DNA of 64,000 bases from Piper betle (GCA_033002965.1 JAURVB010003427.1:83017-147016); one strand, 5' to 3'; positions 12,415 to 25,590 are shown, counted from the first letter of the stretch. Made by a program: numbers and translations. Notes: a model not told the origin generated them from the letters alone.

Positions 12415-12715
12415 GACAGCCCTATATTGCAACAGCTTCAATTAGATTTTTCTGGCAACAAAAAGCCAAAACTTTAGTGGGCACCTGCAACACTTTCTTT
12501 TTCCAAACATGTGAAGGTGAACTGTAACAACCAGTGTAAAAAATTTGGAGGACGAGCAAAGTAGTTGCAGATGAATATGACGGATAGAAAGATGAGGCAT
12601 GACAAATGTAGAAGCGAGTGGAATCAACACTGAACATTTGCACAAGCTGGAAGCGTTAATGGGGAATTGAGTTCACAAATCAAAATTACCATGTATATGA
12701 TTTTGCTCAGGTAAC

Positions 12716-12717
<2 letters not shown>

Positions 12718-12770
<53 letters not shown>
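12718..12770. repeat. (TA)n microsatellite
   Basis: About 53 bases of perfect alternating AT. Confidence 0.95.
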
Positions 12771-12772
<2 letters not shown>

Positions 12773-13689
12773 AGATTAAATCAAACTCAAATAGAAATTT
12801 TTCATCACAATTCACAATGGTAATGTAATAACAAACAAATTTGAACAAACAAAAGGACTTCCTAATTCATCACAAACTAGAACAATTAAATACCAAACAA
12901 AAAAAAAACATTGATAAATATAATCCTCACTACTTTGAGCTTGACAAAGGGAGAGGTTATGGGCACTAAGATAGCAGAAGGTCATCCGACTACTGCCAAA
13001 AAAACAAAAGAAAAAAAAGGGCATCCATCCATCTTCCACTTATATTTTTTGACGACATCATGGTGTTTCACAAACTGGCTATTTACCTTTAGTTCTTTAC
13101 CCAGACCAAAACAAATGGTAGCTGGCTGAATGTTTAGCAAGAACCACTTCTAGTACAAAGTAGATGAGATACTGAGAAACAAAATGGTTTTAAAGCAGTA
13201 TGAAGCTATAAATGTCAAAGAAATACACTTGGGAAAATTTAGATGCAATCTCAATCCCAACTAATGGTGTGTCCTACAGAGACAAACCTTGGATTGTTAG
13301 AGACACACATTGATAAGCCTAATTTTGGGACAGGTGCAAAGGGAATCAGTTTGCCTCAAAATCTTAAGGGTCATCTCGAGGAGTTTGATTCAGTTAAATA
13401 AAGTGGAAGTCATAAACAATACACAGAGTTCCATCCATAGAGAAATGCTTCAGAAACGAAGCTGAAATGATTAGAACATGGAAAGATTGCAATGCAATTG
13501 TTCAAAACTCAAGAAGGATTGCTCCACAACTGTATAAATTATACCATATCAACCCAAAAAGAATCATCAAAAAGCGCCACAGAAGATGGTTACCATCTCA
13601 TTCCAAGTAAAAAAAAATGATGAAGAAACATAGAAAAAATGTAGTATGATGAGAAATTAATAAAGATAAAAATATGAAGGAACTAAAGA

Positions 13690-13983
13690 GAGGACGTGAA
13701 GAAGGCGGCATTTTACCTCCTTGATTTCCTGACAAGGATTGATGAAAAAGCTCTTGGTGTGTAATAAAACATGGTAAGGAGTTTGCCCCGGTCCCGGGAG
13801 ATGTCCGAGAGGAAGAGGGGAGAAAGAAGGGGAAGGAGAAAAGATGGGGAGGGAGAGGGAGGGAACAGGCCGGGTCGACGCAAGCGGCTGTGGGAGGGAG
13901 CCGGCGGGCGGCGGCGGGGGAGGAGAGGGCTGGCGGCAGCGGCTGGGAAACACAGGTTGGGCAGCAGCCGTGGTCACCGACAT
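13690..13983 (-). other. Candidate GC-rich 5' exon of a minus-strand gene
   Basis: Read on the minus strand, a pyrimidine- and GC-rich leader (13985 down to about 13775) is followed by ATG at about 13772. It encodes MFYYTPRAFSSILVRKSRR, rich in Arg/Ser with no acidic residue, like a mitochondrial presequence, and then a possible splice donor (GAG|GTAAAA). No downstream exon could be recognised toward 12 kb, so this may be a remnant or chance. Confidence 0.25.
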
Positions 13984-13999
13984 TTTAATTTAAAAATTC

Positions 14000-15280
14000 T
14001 AAATTTGTAATTACTCTTTTTAATTTTTTTCTATTATTTTATATATTGTCTTTATTTATTTTGATTCTCTTTATTATTTTTATATTTATTATATAATTAC
14101 AAAGGTTTTATATAATGTTTAGAAAGATTTTAATAAGAATTACGTGCAAAAAATTGTCTATATATATATATTTTAATTTATCTCATCTAAAATTATAAAT
14201 AATTATAATTTAAAAATTAAATCTATCTGCATATCCATCTATTTATCAGTGTCTACTTAACAATTTATTTATATAATAATATAAAGTAAAGAGTTATTAA
14301 GCCACATCCCTACTTTACGATTTCCTAAACAAAATTCTTTCAAGCAGAAATACAATTCTTCATAATTAACTAATTCAATATTCTTTTAATTATAATTCTT
14401 TGGTAATTTGTTTTTTTACACATATATAGAAATTTTTTTCCATATGATGCTTACTTATTCCGCATTTGTTTACAAAAGAATATTTTGTTTAAACTTTAAA
14501 TTTTGGTTATTCTTATAGCTCAGAGATTATTTATTGTTTTATATATTTTAGATATTTTAATTTAGTTTAATATTTATATTTATCAAGTATTATATTCATA
14601 GATTTATTTATTTGCATGTTCAATTTTGTTTTAAGTTTTTTAGATTTATAAATTATATCAATCAATAAAGAAATTATTGTAATGAATTTTTAATGAAAAG
14701 TTATTTAGTGGAAGCTTATTCTTCTGGGTACCTTAGCACTTTTTAAAATATTTGTTTGAATGGGGGAATTTTGGAAAGTCTTAATTAGGCAACCCTAATC
14801 TCTTTTATATATTGATAAATTTAAATCTAACTCTTTTCAATACAATTTTTTTTACAAATTAATTTTAATTCATATTCAACAAAAAATTAACTTGTACGCT
14901 ATAATGGTTTCTGTTACATAATGTGCTCTATAAGGAATTATTTTGCATGATTATTGCTATAGACTTTATGTATATATTAACTTATCTCTTAATATGTACT
15001 TCATATATTAATTTGAAATAGATTTCTTATGTATTATTATTCAGTCAAATTAGATGTCATAATGTTATTAATAATTTCTACGTTTTGGTTATGAACTATA
15101 TGTTAAGTTTTGGACATTTTCATTTAGAATTTTGATAATGAAATATTAATTCATATTGATTACATGATGTATTGTTCTATGATGTGATTTAGTTGAATTA
15201 TAATAAGTTAATTCAATGTCCTATTGTAATTGGATTAATTTGGAATGTGGTCACATTTCAGATTGCATTTGAACTTGGAT
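14000..15280. other. AT-rich stretch, nothing recognised
   Basis: Very AT-rich DNA with no long open frame, no convincing repeats and no transposon ends. Confidence 0.6.
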
Positions 15281-16640
15281 TTAAAGCCATTAGACATAAA
15301 GTTGATCTTGATCTTAATTTCTCAAACTTAGATTTAGACAATGGCTAAAACTTTGATAGAACTTTGAAGACCAGATTGTCTAGGTTGAGCCTAAAACTTT
15401 GGGCTTATTTGAATTCAATCTTGAAGAAAAATTAGTACTGGAGTTGAGAAGGGTCTTCTCCGTATTAATACTCAAGTGGTTGGATGGTGCACAAGTTATT
15501 GACTAATGTGGCTATATAAAGAGCTTAGTGCATGTGGAAAAGGGCGTCCATGGTATAATAATCTGAACATTTAAGAGAGATTGAAGTCTTATTAAGTGGT
15601 ACAAGTTTGGAATAAGGTTGAGATCTTTATTAGGTGTAAGCTTCTAATAAGCTTTATTTTATCAACCTTAAAGTTTCAAGAGAACAAATGATATTAAGTG
15701 TAACTGTTGTAATCTCTTGAGTGATTGTAGAAGACCTTGTTGAACTTGTGAGGATTTGTTTGTAAACAAAATCAAGTGTGATCTTGTTGTATGTAATTGC
15801 ACTAGTGGTCATGTCTACTCCAGATGTGGAGAGGTGAAGGCTGTTGTAATTGTAAGTATTTCGGGTTAATTTATGAAGTTAAGCTTGAGACCAAGGGATG
15901 GAGGACAAGCGTGTGGCTTGTGAAACTAACTCAAGGTTGAGTACAATGAAGGACAAGTGAACTTGTGAAACACTTGGGTTGAGCTAAGTGAAGGACAAGT
16001 GGTTGTAATACTATAGTTGTAACAATTAAAGGTTGGTTATAGTGAAACATAGAAGACCTACTCAACCATACAATGCAGTGGTGTAGAAGGGGAGTACAAG
16101 CTTGGAACATTTTAAAAAATCTGGTGTTTGTTTCGCTTGTCCTCACTATATTTGATTTAATCGGTTTTGGCTATTACACAAATCTTTACAACTTGTATAG
16201 TTTGATTGGTTCTCCAACACTTGTGATTATATTTGTATAGTCACTTTTTAATTGTATAATATCTTCATAGGTCAAGATCCTTCCTTACTCTATTTGGCTT
16301 AATTGGCTTTGGCTATTATACAAATCTTTATAACTTGTATAGTTTGATTAGTTCTGCAACACTTGTGATTATTTTTATATAGTCACTTTTTAATTGTTTA
16401 ATATCTTCATAGGTCAATATCCTTCCTTACTCTATTTTCTTTAGTTGGTTTTGGTTATTATACAAACCTTTACAACTCGTATAATTTGATTAGGTCTCTA
16501 ACACTTGTTGTGATTATTTTGGTATAGCCACTTTCTAATTGTTTAATATCTGCATAGGTCAAGATCCTTTATTGTTTTATTTCAGTACTAATCTAATTAT
16601 TCAAAGGTTTTCGTTATTTTGTTGCGTACCGAAATCCTTT
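15280..16640 (+). mobile_element. Degraded Copia-type LTR-like sequence
   Basis: The phrase pattern (GTGATTGTAGAAGACC, GGACAAG..GTGGCTTGTGAA, a GAAGACCTACTCAACCA-like line) resembles the long LTR at 18.6-20.3 kb, which has a matching GACCTACCCAACCA line. No primer site or partner LTR could be tied to this piece, so it is probably a fragment of a SIRE/Maximus-like LTR. Confidence 0.4.
16149..16575. repeat. Three tandem copies of a 142-bp unit
   Basis: Copies start at 16149, 16291 and 16433. Each carries the same series: TATTTG..TTAATTGG.TTTGG, then ACTTGTATAGTTTGATT, CAACACTTGTGATTAT, then ATATCTTCATAGGTCAAGATCC. The spacing is exactly 142 between starts with moderate divergence, so this is an old local triplication within the LTR-like piece. 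Confidence 0.85.
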
Positions 16641-16700
16641 TCACTATATTTATAGTTGAATTAGATTTGAAATACTAATCAACATTTTATTACAAAAATG

Positions 16701-16703
<3 letters not shown>

Positions 16704-16733
<30 letters not shown>
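16704..16733. repeat. (TA)n microsatellite
   Basis: About 30 bases of alternating AT. Confidence 0.9.
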
Positions 16734-16735
<2 letters not shown>

Positions 16736-16904
16736 TTAATACATGCTTCTGCTATTTATTTATCATCCATTATTATATTTGTCATTTTATTTATGTTCAA
16801 GTTTAACCATGTTAGCCTTGTAACACATGACCAAAGGGCTCTGACGGGCATGATCGTTACAATAGATTTAAACATCATAAGCTTATTGTTTATTGTGTGC
16901 ATAG

Positions 16905-17370
16905 GGGTCAAAATTCACTTTGCCTCGAAACCCAAGGTATAATACCCCTTTCCTTCGATGACTCTCTCTCCTCACTACCCTCTCTCTCTTCCTTGGGAGT
17001 TGTGCATGTGTAGATCAGAAATAGGCAAGAATTCATTGTAAATTAATTGAAGAAGAGATTAGTAACTCTTATAAATTCATGCATCATGGCATACTACATA
17101 ATTGTTGCCTGACTTAAGGGGGTTGAAATTTACTTTTCCTCAAAGCCCAAGGTCTACCCCTATTTCCCTCTCTCTTTTTTTACACGTATCTCTCTCCTCA
17201 CGACATTCTTTCTCTTTCTTGGGAGTTGTGTACGTGTGTATCCGGAATAGGCAAGAATTCATCATAAATTAACCAACGAAGAGATTAGTATCTTAACTTA
17301 GAAGTATATAATAGTAAAGTTTCATGCATCATGGACGTATTACATGCTTATTGTGTGATTGTAGTTGAAT
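16905..17370. repeat. Two diverged tandem copies, about 215 bp
   Basis: Both copies share CCAAGGT..ACCCCT, a CTCTCTC tract, CTTGGGAGTTGTG, AATAGGCAAGAATTCAT, GAAGAGATTAGTA and TTCATGCATCATGG in the same order. The first spans about 16905-17115 and the second about 17118-17365. No coding sequence was seen. Confidence 0.7.
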
Positions 17371-18600
17371 ATATGAATTCTTGATTTTATTATGTAGGGT
17401 TGTTAAATGCCTATAAGATCCCATCATTTTTATGTAAATTTGATGTTCATCTTCGGTTATTGATAAAGTAATAAAATTTAGAGAGTTTAGAAAGTTGTGA
17501 TGATTGTTTATAGGAAAAGAAGAGGGAATTTGATCTTTTCAGATTCGTGATTATGAAAAAAAGGATTCAATACTTTAAAATTTTGTTTTCTTTTCATGGA
17601 TATGTTAATTAAGGTGTAAATATGATGTGGTTAAAATTTCATAAATTTTGGGATTTGTTTGAACAAAAATTAGAGAAGATGAATTGTTGCATGTGCACCC
17701 TAGTGCATCTGCATGCGGGAATATGGTATTGTGCTGCATGATCCCAGCGCCCTAAAGCATAGTAACCTGTGCCCTAGCGCATTGTGTACATCGAGTTGGA
17801 TCGTGGATGCACCTAGGGCAAGGCTGAATGAGCTCCACTACAGAACATCCGAAGGATTTAATCTCGAATGCGTAATAGTGCACTATAGTTTGCACCATAG
17901 CATGGCTCTGGCCCTAGCGTAGATAGGTCTGCACCCCAACATACATTGTAAATTATAGTTTATCAAATAAATTAAATATGATGATTACAGTGGTGTTTCT
18001 ATGGCTTAATATAAATATTATATGATATTGTTGATGTGTATGTGAGTTCCTAAAATGCGTGATTTAATAGTATGTACATATTATGTCATACATATGCATC
18101 CATGTAGACTACTTTGGGCAATTAAAACAGGTTTTATTTTGATTCTCAAACCAGAAGTGTTACAGCTGAGCATCCAGAAGCTCATGCTATACAAAACCAT
18201 GTCTGTTTGGTAGTATTTTAGGGAGCTTTAAGATCCCTTGTTTTTCAAAGATTAGATAGTTTAATCGATGATTTCGAAAATTGATCTTCAAAAAAATCAA
18301 GTTGTCATGTTGTTAGTTCATGTTGTAAGTTATGCAAGTTATGAATAAAAAATAAAGCACAGGTTTTTACATTTTATATGTATTGGGTTAAAGCACAAGG
18401 CCAAGATTCAATTTCCAATTTTACCAATTTTTACTCAATTAACTGTTTCAGCAAACATATTGCACTAGAACTTAAGCACATCCCCCTTAAGCAAGAGCCA
18501 AAGTAAATTCAAGCTATTGTCACTCAGTTGCCTTGATAATGTCATTGATCACCGGTGGTTTTATTTCATGTGGGCCACTGCTATTCCTAAGAGTTGAGAT
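17370..18600. other. Non-coding stretch
   Basis: No gene is recognised. A loose GCCCTAGCGC-like word recurs between about 17690 and 17930, which may be a worn short repeat. Confidence 0.5.
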
Positions 18601-20800
18601 GCTAAACTCATTATGGGATCCTAATGCAGCCAAACTTAATCAAGATAACAAAGTTTTCATGTTTTATTTCTAGTTAACCTCCCAAGGCTAATTAAGTAAG
18701 GGCCACATGTGTTGAACCTCATTTTGATGTGACAAGACTTCAAACTCTCTAAGTTAAAGCATGGATGATCAAACAACTACTTGAAGAAATCAAACTTTGA
18801 AGATTAAAGGAAGTGTTAAAGTATAGAAAACTTTGGTTACACTTCGGCACTTTGGCAACCAAAGACATTGGGTGCAAGGCAAGGAAGAAGGAGATTCAGC
18901 TTTTAGCTAATCTTTGGTCAGTCATTCATCTACCGAAGACCTAGAGCTTAGTGAGAAGTTGTGCAAACTTCAACATCCCTTCCATCAAGGGTTCAATAGT
19001 CGAACAGGGTGTGGGATCCCCAAGGTTGACGCGGCAAAAGGAGAATTGAAATTGAGGAAACTTCGGCAAACTTTCAGTTGCAAGATCGGCAACTGAAGAA
19101 AATGTGGCTAATTTAAATGAGCAATCGGCAGACCTTCAGTTAGTTATTTGGCAGACAATCAATATGGAAAAGTTGTCAAAAAATTAGCCATTTGAAAAAG
19201 CAAATAAGGGGGATTTGAACCCAAACTACTACTATTTTGGGAAGGGTATTGGAAACTTATAGATAAGGTCATGGGGGAGTGTTTTGACACAACTTGGATC
19301 ATATTGAACCACTAGAACTCTTTTGGCAAATTGAGAAGCTCAACCTTGTTTTAGGATTGACTTTACCTATTAGCTTGTATTCCTAGACTTTGATTCTGTA
19401 ATCCTAAGGATAGGATTGCGTGAGGCTTGGCTCAAATGTGTTTAAGCTTGATTCATAAGCTCTCAAAGTGTTGAGAGTGTTCGTGAGTACTTAGCCTAGA
19501 GGAGGAGGGTTCTTGATAGAGGACTTTCTTGGCTCAAGGTGCGAGCTTGTGAAGGGAGGCTTAGCTTCAGTTGTGGTTGTTCCAAGGGCATTTGGAGCTA
19601 GTTGTAAAACTCCTTGGCACTTTGTAGGTACTTGAGAAAGAATGCTTGTAGCTTATAAAGTTCCTTCGCACATGGGGCTTGCGAAGGAAGGCTAGCTGGG
19701 GGCTCGTAAGGTGTTAAGAGTGCACGTTTCCTTAGTAATTGGTGGGTGCTTGAGAAGGAGGTCTTGTTGTTAGCTTGTAAGTTGTATAAGTTGATTGCTA
19801 TAGTGAATCTAATAAGACCTACCCAACCAAAGAATTTAGTGGGCTAGAAGAGTGGAATACTAGTTGAGAACCTCTTTAAAATTGTTGTGTCTTCTCTCTT
19901 CCTTTCTCTCTTGTGTGTGCTTATTTTAATTATGTTTTACATCTTTGTACATTTCACTTAGTTCTCTTGTGTTTAACTTATTCGCTTTAGAAAACTATGT
20001 GAATTAAGGTCAAAGTCACTAAGTAACTTGCATGGTTTGATTAATTCACCAAATCAAGTACCTTCGTGAGCTTCAACTTGGGTTACCTCACACAACACAC
20101 TTATTTAGGTTCATTTTATAGCCTAGTTTATCTCTTGTGCTTATTGTCAATCTTTTATTATGCTTAGAATTTTTTGCTAATTGTCCAATTACAGACTTTA
20201 TAATGATTTAAGTATTGTGGAGATCTAACTTATTTGCTAAGTGATTTGTAGTTAATTTTCTCCCACATAAACGCCTTCAATTGGTATCAAAGCATTGGCT
20301 AGAACAAGATGAACAACTCACCTTCAAGCGACTCAAAGGAATAATTCGAAGAACTCTAAGAGGCCTTTGAAGCACTCTATAAAGAATAAATCAAGATGGC
20401 CATTAAGAATATGAAGCTCAAGGATTCACTCAAGAAGCTAAACTTGGAGAAAGAGGCTCTAGAGCAATGATTGATTTCTATGAAAAATGAGGTGGCCTTA
20501 CTATAAGAGAAAAGGAGAATCAACACAAGGTAAAAATAAGAAAATAGAAGGCTTCTCAAGGAAAAGGAGGATTTGTTCATGAGTATTGGTATATCCTTCA
20601 AAGCTCCTCAAATGGCTAGATCACAAAAAAGGGATTCTTCTCCTAAAAAAGTATCTTTCATGCAACCATTTACCACTACATCTCTATCTTGCTATTCTTT
20701 TGGGAAAAGGGGGACATATATGTATAATGTGCAATATAAAGGAAGTTGTTGCCAATAGAGTATGTAGATGGGTTCCTAAGGAGGAGAAGATAATACTAAA
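18600..20800 (+). mobile_element. Copia (SIRE/Maximus-like) LTR, primer site and gag remnant
   Basis: A long LTR, left end not resolved, finishes at about 20279. It is followed by TTGGTATCAAAGC (20281-20293), an initiator-Met-type primer site. A gag-like start (ATGAACAACTCACC..., 20308) is broken by stops. At 20690-20740 a worn zinc knuckle reads CYSFGKRGTYMYN, with the second Cys lost. A WVPK-like line follows at about 20770-20785, typical of SIRE-type Copia gag. No integrase or polymerase follows, so the element is truncated. Confidence 0.6.
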
Positions 20801-20803
20801 GTG

Positions 20804-20871
20804 AAGGAATCAATTTTTCCAAGGGTTAATGTGCTCAAAGGAATCAATTTTTCCAAGGGTTAATGTGCTCA
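20804..20871. repeat. Perfect 34-bp tandem duplication
   Basis: Two identical copies, 20804-20837 and 20838-20871, just after the gag remnant. Confidence 0.9.
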
Positions 20872-20879
20872 AAAGGATA

Positions 20880-23800
20880 AAAGGAAAAATCATCACCAAG
20901 GATCAAGAGAAGGCCTTGAAGATTTCACATGTTATTAAGATAAAGGAAAAAAGAAAGGTTGTCAAGAAGAAAAGAATGGGTACAAACAAGATTACACAAC
21001 ATCTGTAACAGCCCAATTCGGCCCGAAGGATGAACCAAATCGTGATATTATAATTTAGAAAGCTACTTGTTAGTCTATCACGTACAAACTTTATAGAAGC
21101 GGATCTCAACATTGCAAGAGGCTTAAGATGGATATACCTTATAGGAATTTTTAGAGAATAAATGTGGAATCATACTATATGGGACAGATTTTAAACTTAA
21201 GGCCCCTAAATGAGCACTCCAAGTCACAAAAAATGCATCACCTCCCCTGCGACTAAGTCACAAAAAATGTAATGATCGCTTCAAACTAAAGGAAGACAAT
21301 ACCCCCAATGCAGGTAAGAGATTGAGTTCTAGAAAGAATGTTGTGACATGTTCTGGTTTTTATACTTAGAATGAGTGATTGGATTAGATATCTTGGATAC
21401 ATAATATGGATGAGTGCGATAACGTAAACACTAGGTCATAGTTACTTATTCCGCATACGTCGCAAGGAAGGAAATAACACAGATGCATCGTTGGATGCTA
21501 GGGCATCATACCCCAAAACTTAGTCTTCAGAGGGGTTCTTCACGTGGTAAGATACGTGTACCCCTCCTACCCCATGTCTCTCTACACACACACATAGCAG
21601 GAACCAAATAAGTTTTGTATACATAGTTTTGTTCCTCATCGTGTTCTAGGACTTTGAAGCCTATACATCATGTAAACGATTGTTAGCCTTTACCCCAAAA
21701 TTATTAGCTCCACAAATAAAATAATAATAATAATAATATATTAAGCACTCGTATGCAAATAGCATATCATGCCCAATACAACATACAAGGTTCATAAGAT
21801 TTAGGGCACATGCCCATAAAATAATACAATCATCCATATGAATCAAAATACATAAGCATACAATAACAAAATGGGCCCTACCACTACCATCAAGCTACTT
21901 ATCCTTGCACTTAGGCTAGCCCACGCCACGGGACCTCATCTACATAGATATAGGGAAAAATATTAGTTATCAAACAAGTTTGATTATCAATCTGAAATAA
22001 CTACATGTATAATCAATACTAGCAAATAAGTATTTCATTACCTACGAGAAACTTAAAAAACATAAAAAAGCCTCACAGGGTTGTAGGCAAAGATAACTTA
22101 TTTAAAAGGTGTCGGTGCACAAGTATGAAAAAATATTATATTCATACAAAAAGCTTACGCCCTTACATCATCTATATTACACCCGCCACGACATTTAAGT
22201 GACAAAGGAATAGTTAAGTGTCTGAAAATGTGTTGCTTTGTGCAATATCCTCATACAATGCACCATTTTAGGGTTTAAAGGAGTACTAGTATAATTCATT
22301 CTACCCGTATAGATCTCTCATGTTCATAAACCGTAAACCCTTATATACTCAGATATATCAAGCTTGGGTAAAGATTTATATAATAATTTTTTGGAGCTTA
22401 TCTTTCAAAAATAATCAAGGAATTGTAACCTTGAAGTTTTATCAAACTTATGGAAAAAAACGGCTAAATGACCCGACATAGAAGGGATCTGATAATATAC
22501 TGCCGACGCCATCCTACCTCCAAAACGTAATTAAACTAGACACATAAGGAGCCAAGCAGAGGAGAAGCAAAGAGAGTCCAATGGATCTAGATGAGTGAAA
22601 CTCCATCCCAAATCGACGAGCTCACTTGCATAACTTAGCACAGAGATGGAACTCAAATCAAACTCGGATTATATTGGCATGCACATCGAGGCAAGGCCTC
22701 AACACAAGGACAACATATGAGATACGTAATTACTTACTTAATGGAGCATTAAACCTCATTAGATAACTTAATTAGAGTTTAGGGTTATAAGTACACTTAG
22801 TTGGAAAAGGTCCAAACTTAAGGTTTAATCGAATGGCCTTTACCGGGGAATTTTTTAGATAGGATGAACGGTGTCCAAATGGGCTAAAATTTGGACCAGT
22901 GGACCCTGATAAAATAACATGGTAAACATGGCCCACTAACATCGGTCTAAGGTGATGGGAACAGTAATCCTGGTCCGCACACCATTCTTCCTAAATTTCG
23001 TTAATGGGCTTGGAGATTCCAAATGGACCTAGGTAAATGGGTATAGTTAGCCAACATTGTGGGGTTGAATCCTTTGACATTTTAAGTCCAAAGTCCAAGG
23101 AATTAGGCCTAAGTAGAGTTAGTAAACGAAGGGATTGACTAGGTCATTTTTTAAGCTAGCTAGATCTAATGAGGTTGGAAAACTCATAACTTAAATTCTA
23201 CTCAACCAAAAACTCTCATATTTTAGGGGGATATTTTAACCCTAATATCTTGGTAAAATTTCATTAAATTTCACTACCAGTAAGCTAGGTTTTTAGATTT
23301 TATATCTGGAGTTTAAAGAACTAAGGTTTCACCCTGAGTTCCTACACATGAAAGAATACTGGATTCACTAACCACCTACATGATTTTTAATTGTTACCAA
23401 AATTTACATGTTTCTAGTGGAAACTTCGAGAAGCCTTATATATTTTTTACAGATTTTATTAACATTTTTAATAGGCTTAATAAGGAGCACAATATGAGAA
23501 TATGACATAACACATCAACCACACAACAACCACACCAAACAATTAGGGGTGTTGTTCGTGCCTATAAAGTGGTTGTCCTAGTGAGATATTTCTACAAGAG
23601 CAAGCCAACATATAGAGCTACAAACGTGAAATAGATTAGCATCAACAATAACCTACATCAACATGTAAAATTTGTAGAAATGGGCTACCAGGTCACAATG
23701 ACCATGAAAGCTACCACTTTTTGCGAAGTTTGACACCCCTACATAATCATACATGCCATAATAGACAAACTAATATGAATGAAACTTGTATATCTATCCT

Positions 23801-24315
23801 TGATAAACACAACAAGACCAGTAACATGCAAAAATACCAACTATAACGAGAGAGATATGTGATTTACACTAACACCATAAAGTTAAAGACAATAGATCAT
23901 ACAAAAATACATAACTCATTTTATATACATGAAAATGACATAATTATAAAGCCTAATAACTCCTAACACATAGATTTACATGGGAAAAATAGGCAAAAAG
24001 TACATACAAACAAGAATCTATACAAACAGAAGCACAAACACAGAAATGAGGTAAACAAGGGAGGCCTTTTACCCCAACCGGTTCCTAGAGCAGGTCTCTT
24101 AGGGCATCAAACCCAAAGACCTACCCACTCTAGGATTTAGGCCAAACTTGGAGAGGCAAGGAGAGGTGGGGAAGGGTTGGAGAAGGAAAGGAGAAGCCAA
24201 ACACCAAGGAAGGGGGAGTAAAGGAGGAGGAAAAGGTAGAAAATGAGGGGGAAGGGAGGTTTTTATAGAAATGGTTATAAAAGCTCCAACGCAAGGGCAC
24301 TCTCCTAGTGCTTTT
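20880..24315. other. Non-coding stretch with possible LTR remnants
   Basis: No gene is recognised. TGTAACAGCCCAATTCGGCCC at about 21006 resembles the edge of Gypsy LTRs seen elsewhere in the window (compare 50804), but no partner or primer site was found. A short (AAT)n run lies at about 21719-21738. Confidence 0.45.
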
Positions 24316-24776
24316 TGTAACGGCCGACCCAAAGTGCAACATATTGGGCCAAGTCATCTCTTTAAAAGTGATTAAACAAGTTAGAGATCTATAGTGCATT
24401 CTCACTTATAAATAGGATCTTATCCCAATAGGGATTAGATGTGGGACTATGTTGAGGGATCTCACAATTCACCCACCTGAGGAAATTTCATTTCCAAAAT
24501 TCCTACACTTGGCCCATTGCTAGCCTTAGCACACATCCTTCTTTGGCTTGTGACTATCAGCCTTAGCCAACATCCTTCTTCCAACCCACTATCTAACACG
24601 GAACCAGGTTGCTCTGATACCATTTGTAACAACCCAACCTAAAGTGCAAACTAATGGGCTAAGTCATTTCTTTAAAAGTGGTTAACCAAGTTAAAAATCT
24701 ATAGTCCATTCTCACTTATAAATAGGATCTAATCCCAGTAGGTATTAGATTTGGGACTAAGTTGAGGAATCTCACA
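24316..24776 (-). mobile_element. TRIM element, minus strand, 461 bp
   Basis: Two direct repeats of about 150 bp, 24316-24466 and 24625-24776, start TGTAAC and end CTCACA. GCTCTGATACCA (24611-24622), the complement of the primer site TGGTATCAGAGC, sits two bases from the right repeat, so the element reads on the minus strand. A purine-rich tract lies next to the left repeat on that strand. The interior is about 158 bp with no coding capacity. Flanks CTTTT and CCTTT are a possible imperfect target duplication. No 5S rRNA promoter words are seen in the repeats, so it is not Cassandra. Confidence 0.85.
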
Positions 24777-25433
24777 CCTTTACACTAGCCTCTACAAGCC
24801 AGACCACAGATAGCCAGGACACTTGGGCAAGCAACGTGGAAAACTGAACCGCACACAATGTTAGGTCAAACTGCTATGCACAAGAGCACTGGCCTAGCTC
24901 CTTAGCTTCCAGGGCAAAACGGGAGGAAAAGTTTCAAATTTAGGCAGAAGGGTGTTGTACGAGCTCCTTTGCGCCCATATTCGAAACTTTAACTTGGCTA
25001 AGTGCTAGCACAAGGTCACGAGTAGGGCACCTTTGCACCACTCGCAAGTTGCAAGTACTTAGGGTTTGCACCCTAAAGTGGTCGGGGCAATCTAGGGACT
25101 GTGGTATGAGTCCACTAGGGCTAGGATCAATTGAAAAAGTGGGGTTCAAACACACAGAAGAAAACTAGACTCGTGAGGGACTCTATCCTAACATCTAACT
25201 AGCCTCGATTTGACTGAATTAAAATAATAAAGACAGGGCACCTAGCGTCCAAGGGGGAACAGAAGCTGAAGGAGGCTAGGGCCAAGCAAACACATACCAT
25301 TCAATACTCAAACCGCAACAAGAATGGCCAGACATAACCAACACGATCAGGGTAAAGACCGAACCAACTCAAAATCCCTCGAGTACTTCCCGCCTTTAAG
25401 GAAATTACGTCCCAAAATTTGCCTAACCTTGGA
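24777..25433. other. Non-coding stretch
   Basis: No gene or repeat recognised. Confidence 0.5.
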
Positions 25434-25590
25434 TGAGATGGAACTCCTGGAACTTTTGACAATTTAGGAAACTCAAGCTTGTATTAGGATTGACTTTACC
25501 TATTAGTTTGTCTTCCTTCGTTTTGATTGTGTAATCCCAATAGTGGATTGTGTGAGACTTAACTCAAGTATGTTTAAGCTTGATTTGTAA
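25434..25590 (+). mobile_element. Fragment of the 19-kb Copia LTR family
   Basis: It aligns with about 19308-19460, sharing TTAGGATTGACTTTACCTATTAG, TTTGATT.TGTAATCC and TGTTTAAGCTTGATT. Divergence is moderate and both ends are cut off. Confidence 0.75.

Noticed and set aside
16149..16575. CRISPR-like repeat array
   Set aside because: Only three long direct copies without short repeats and unique spacers; the genome is eukaryotic.
24316..24776. Cassandra-type TRIM carrying a 5S rRNA promoter
   Set aside because: The 150-bp repeats lack the 5S internal promoter words expected of Cassandra.
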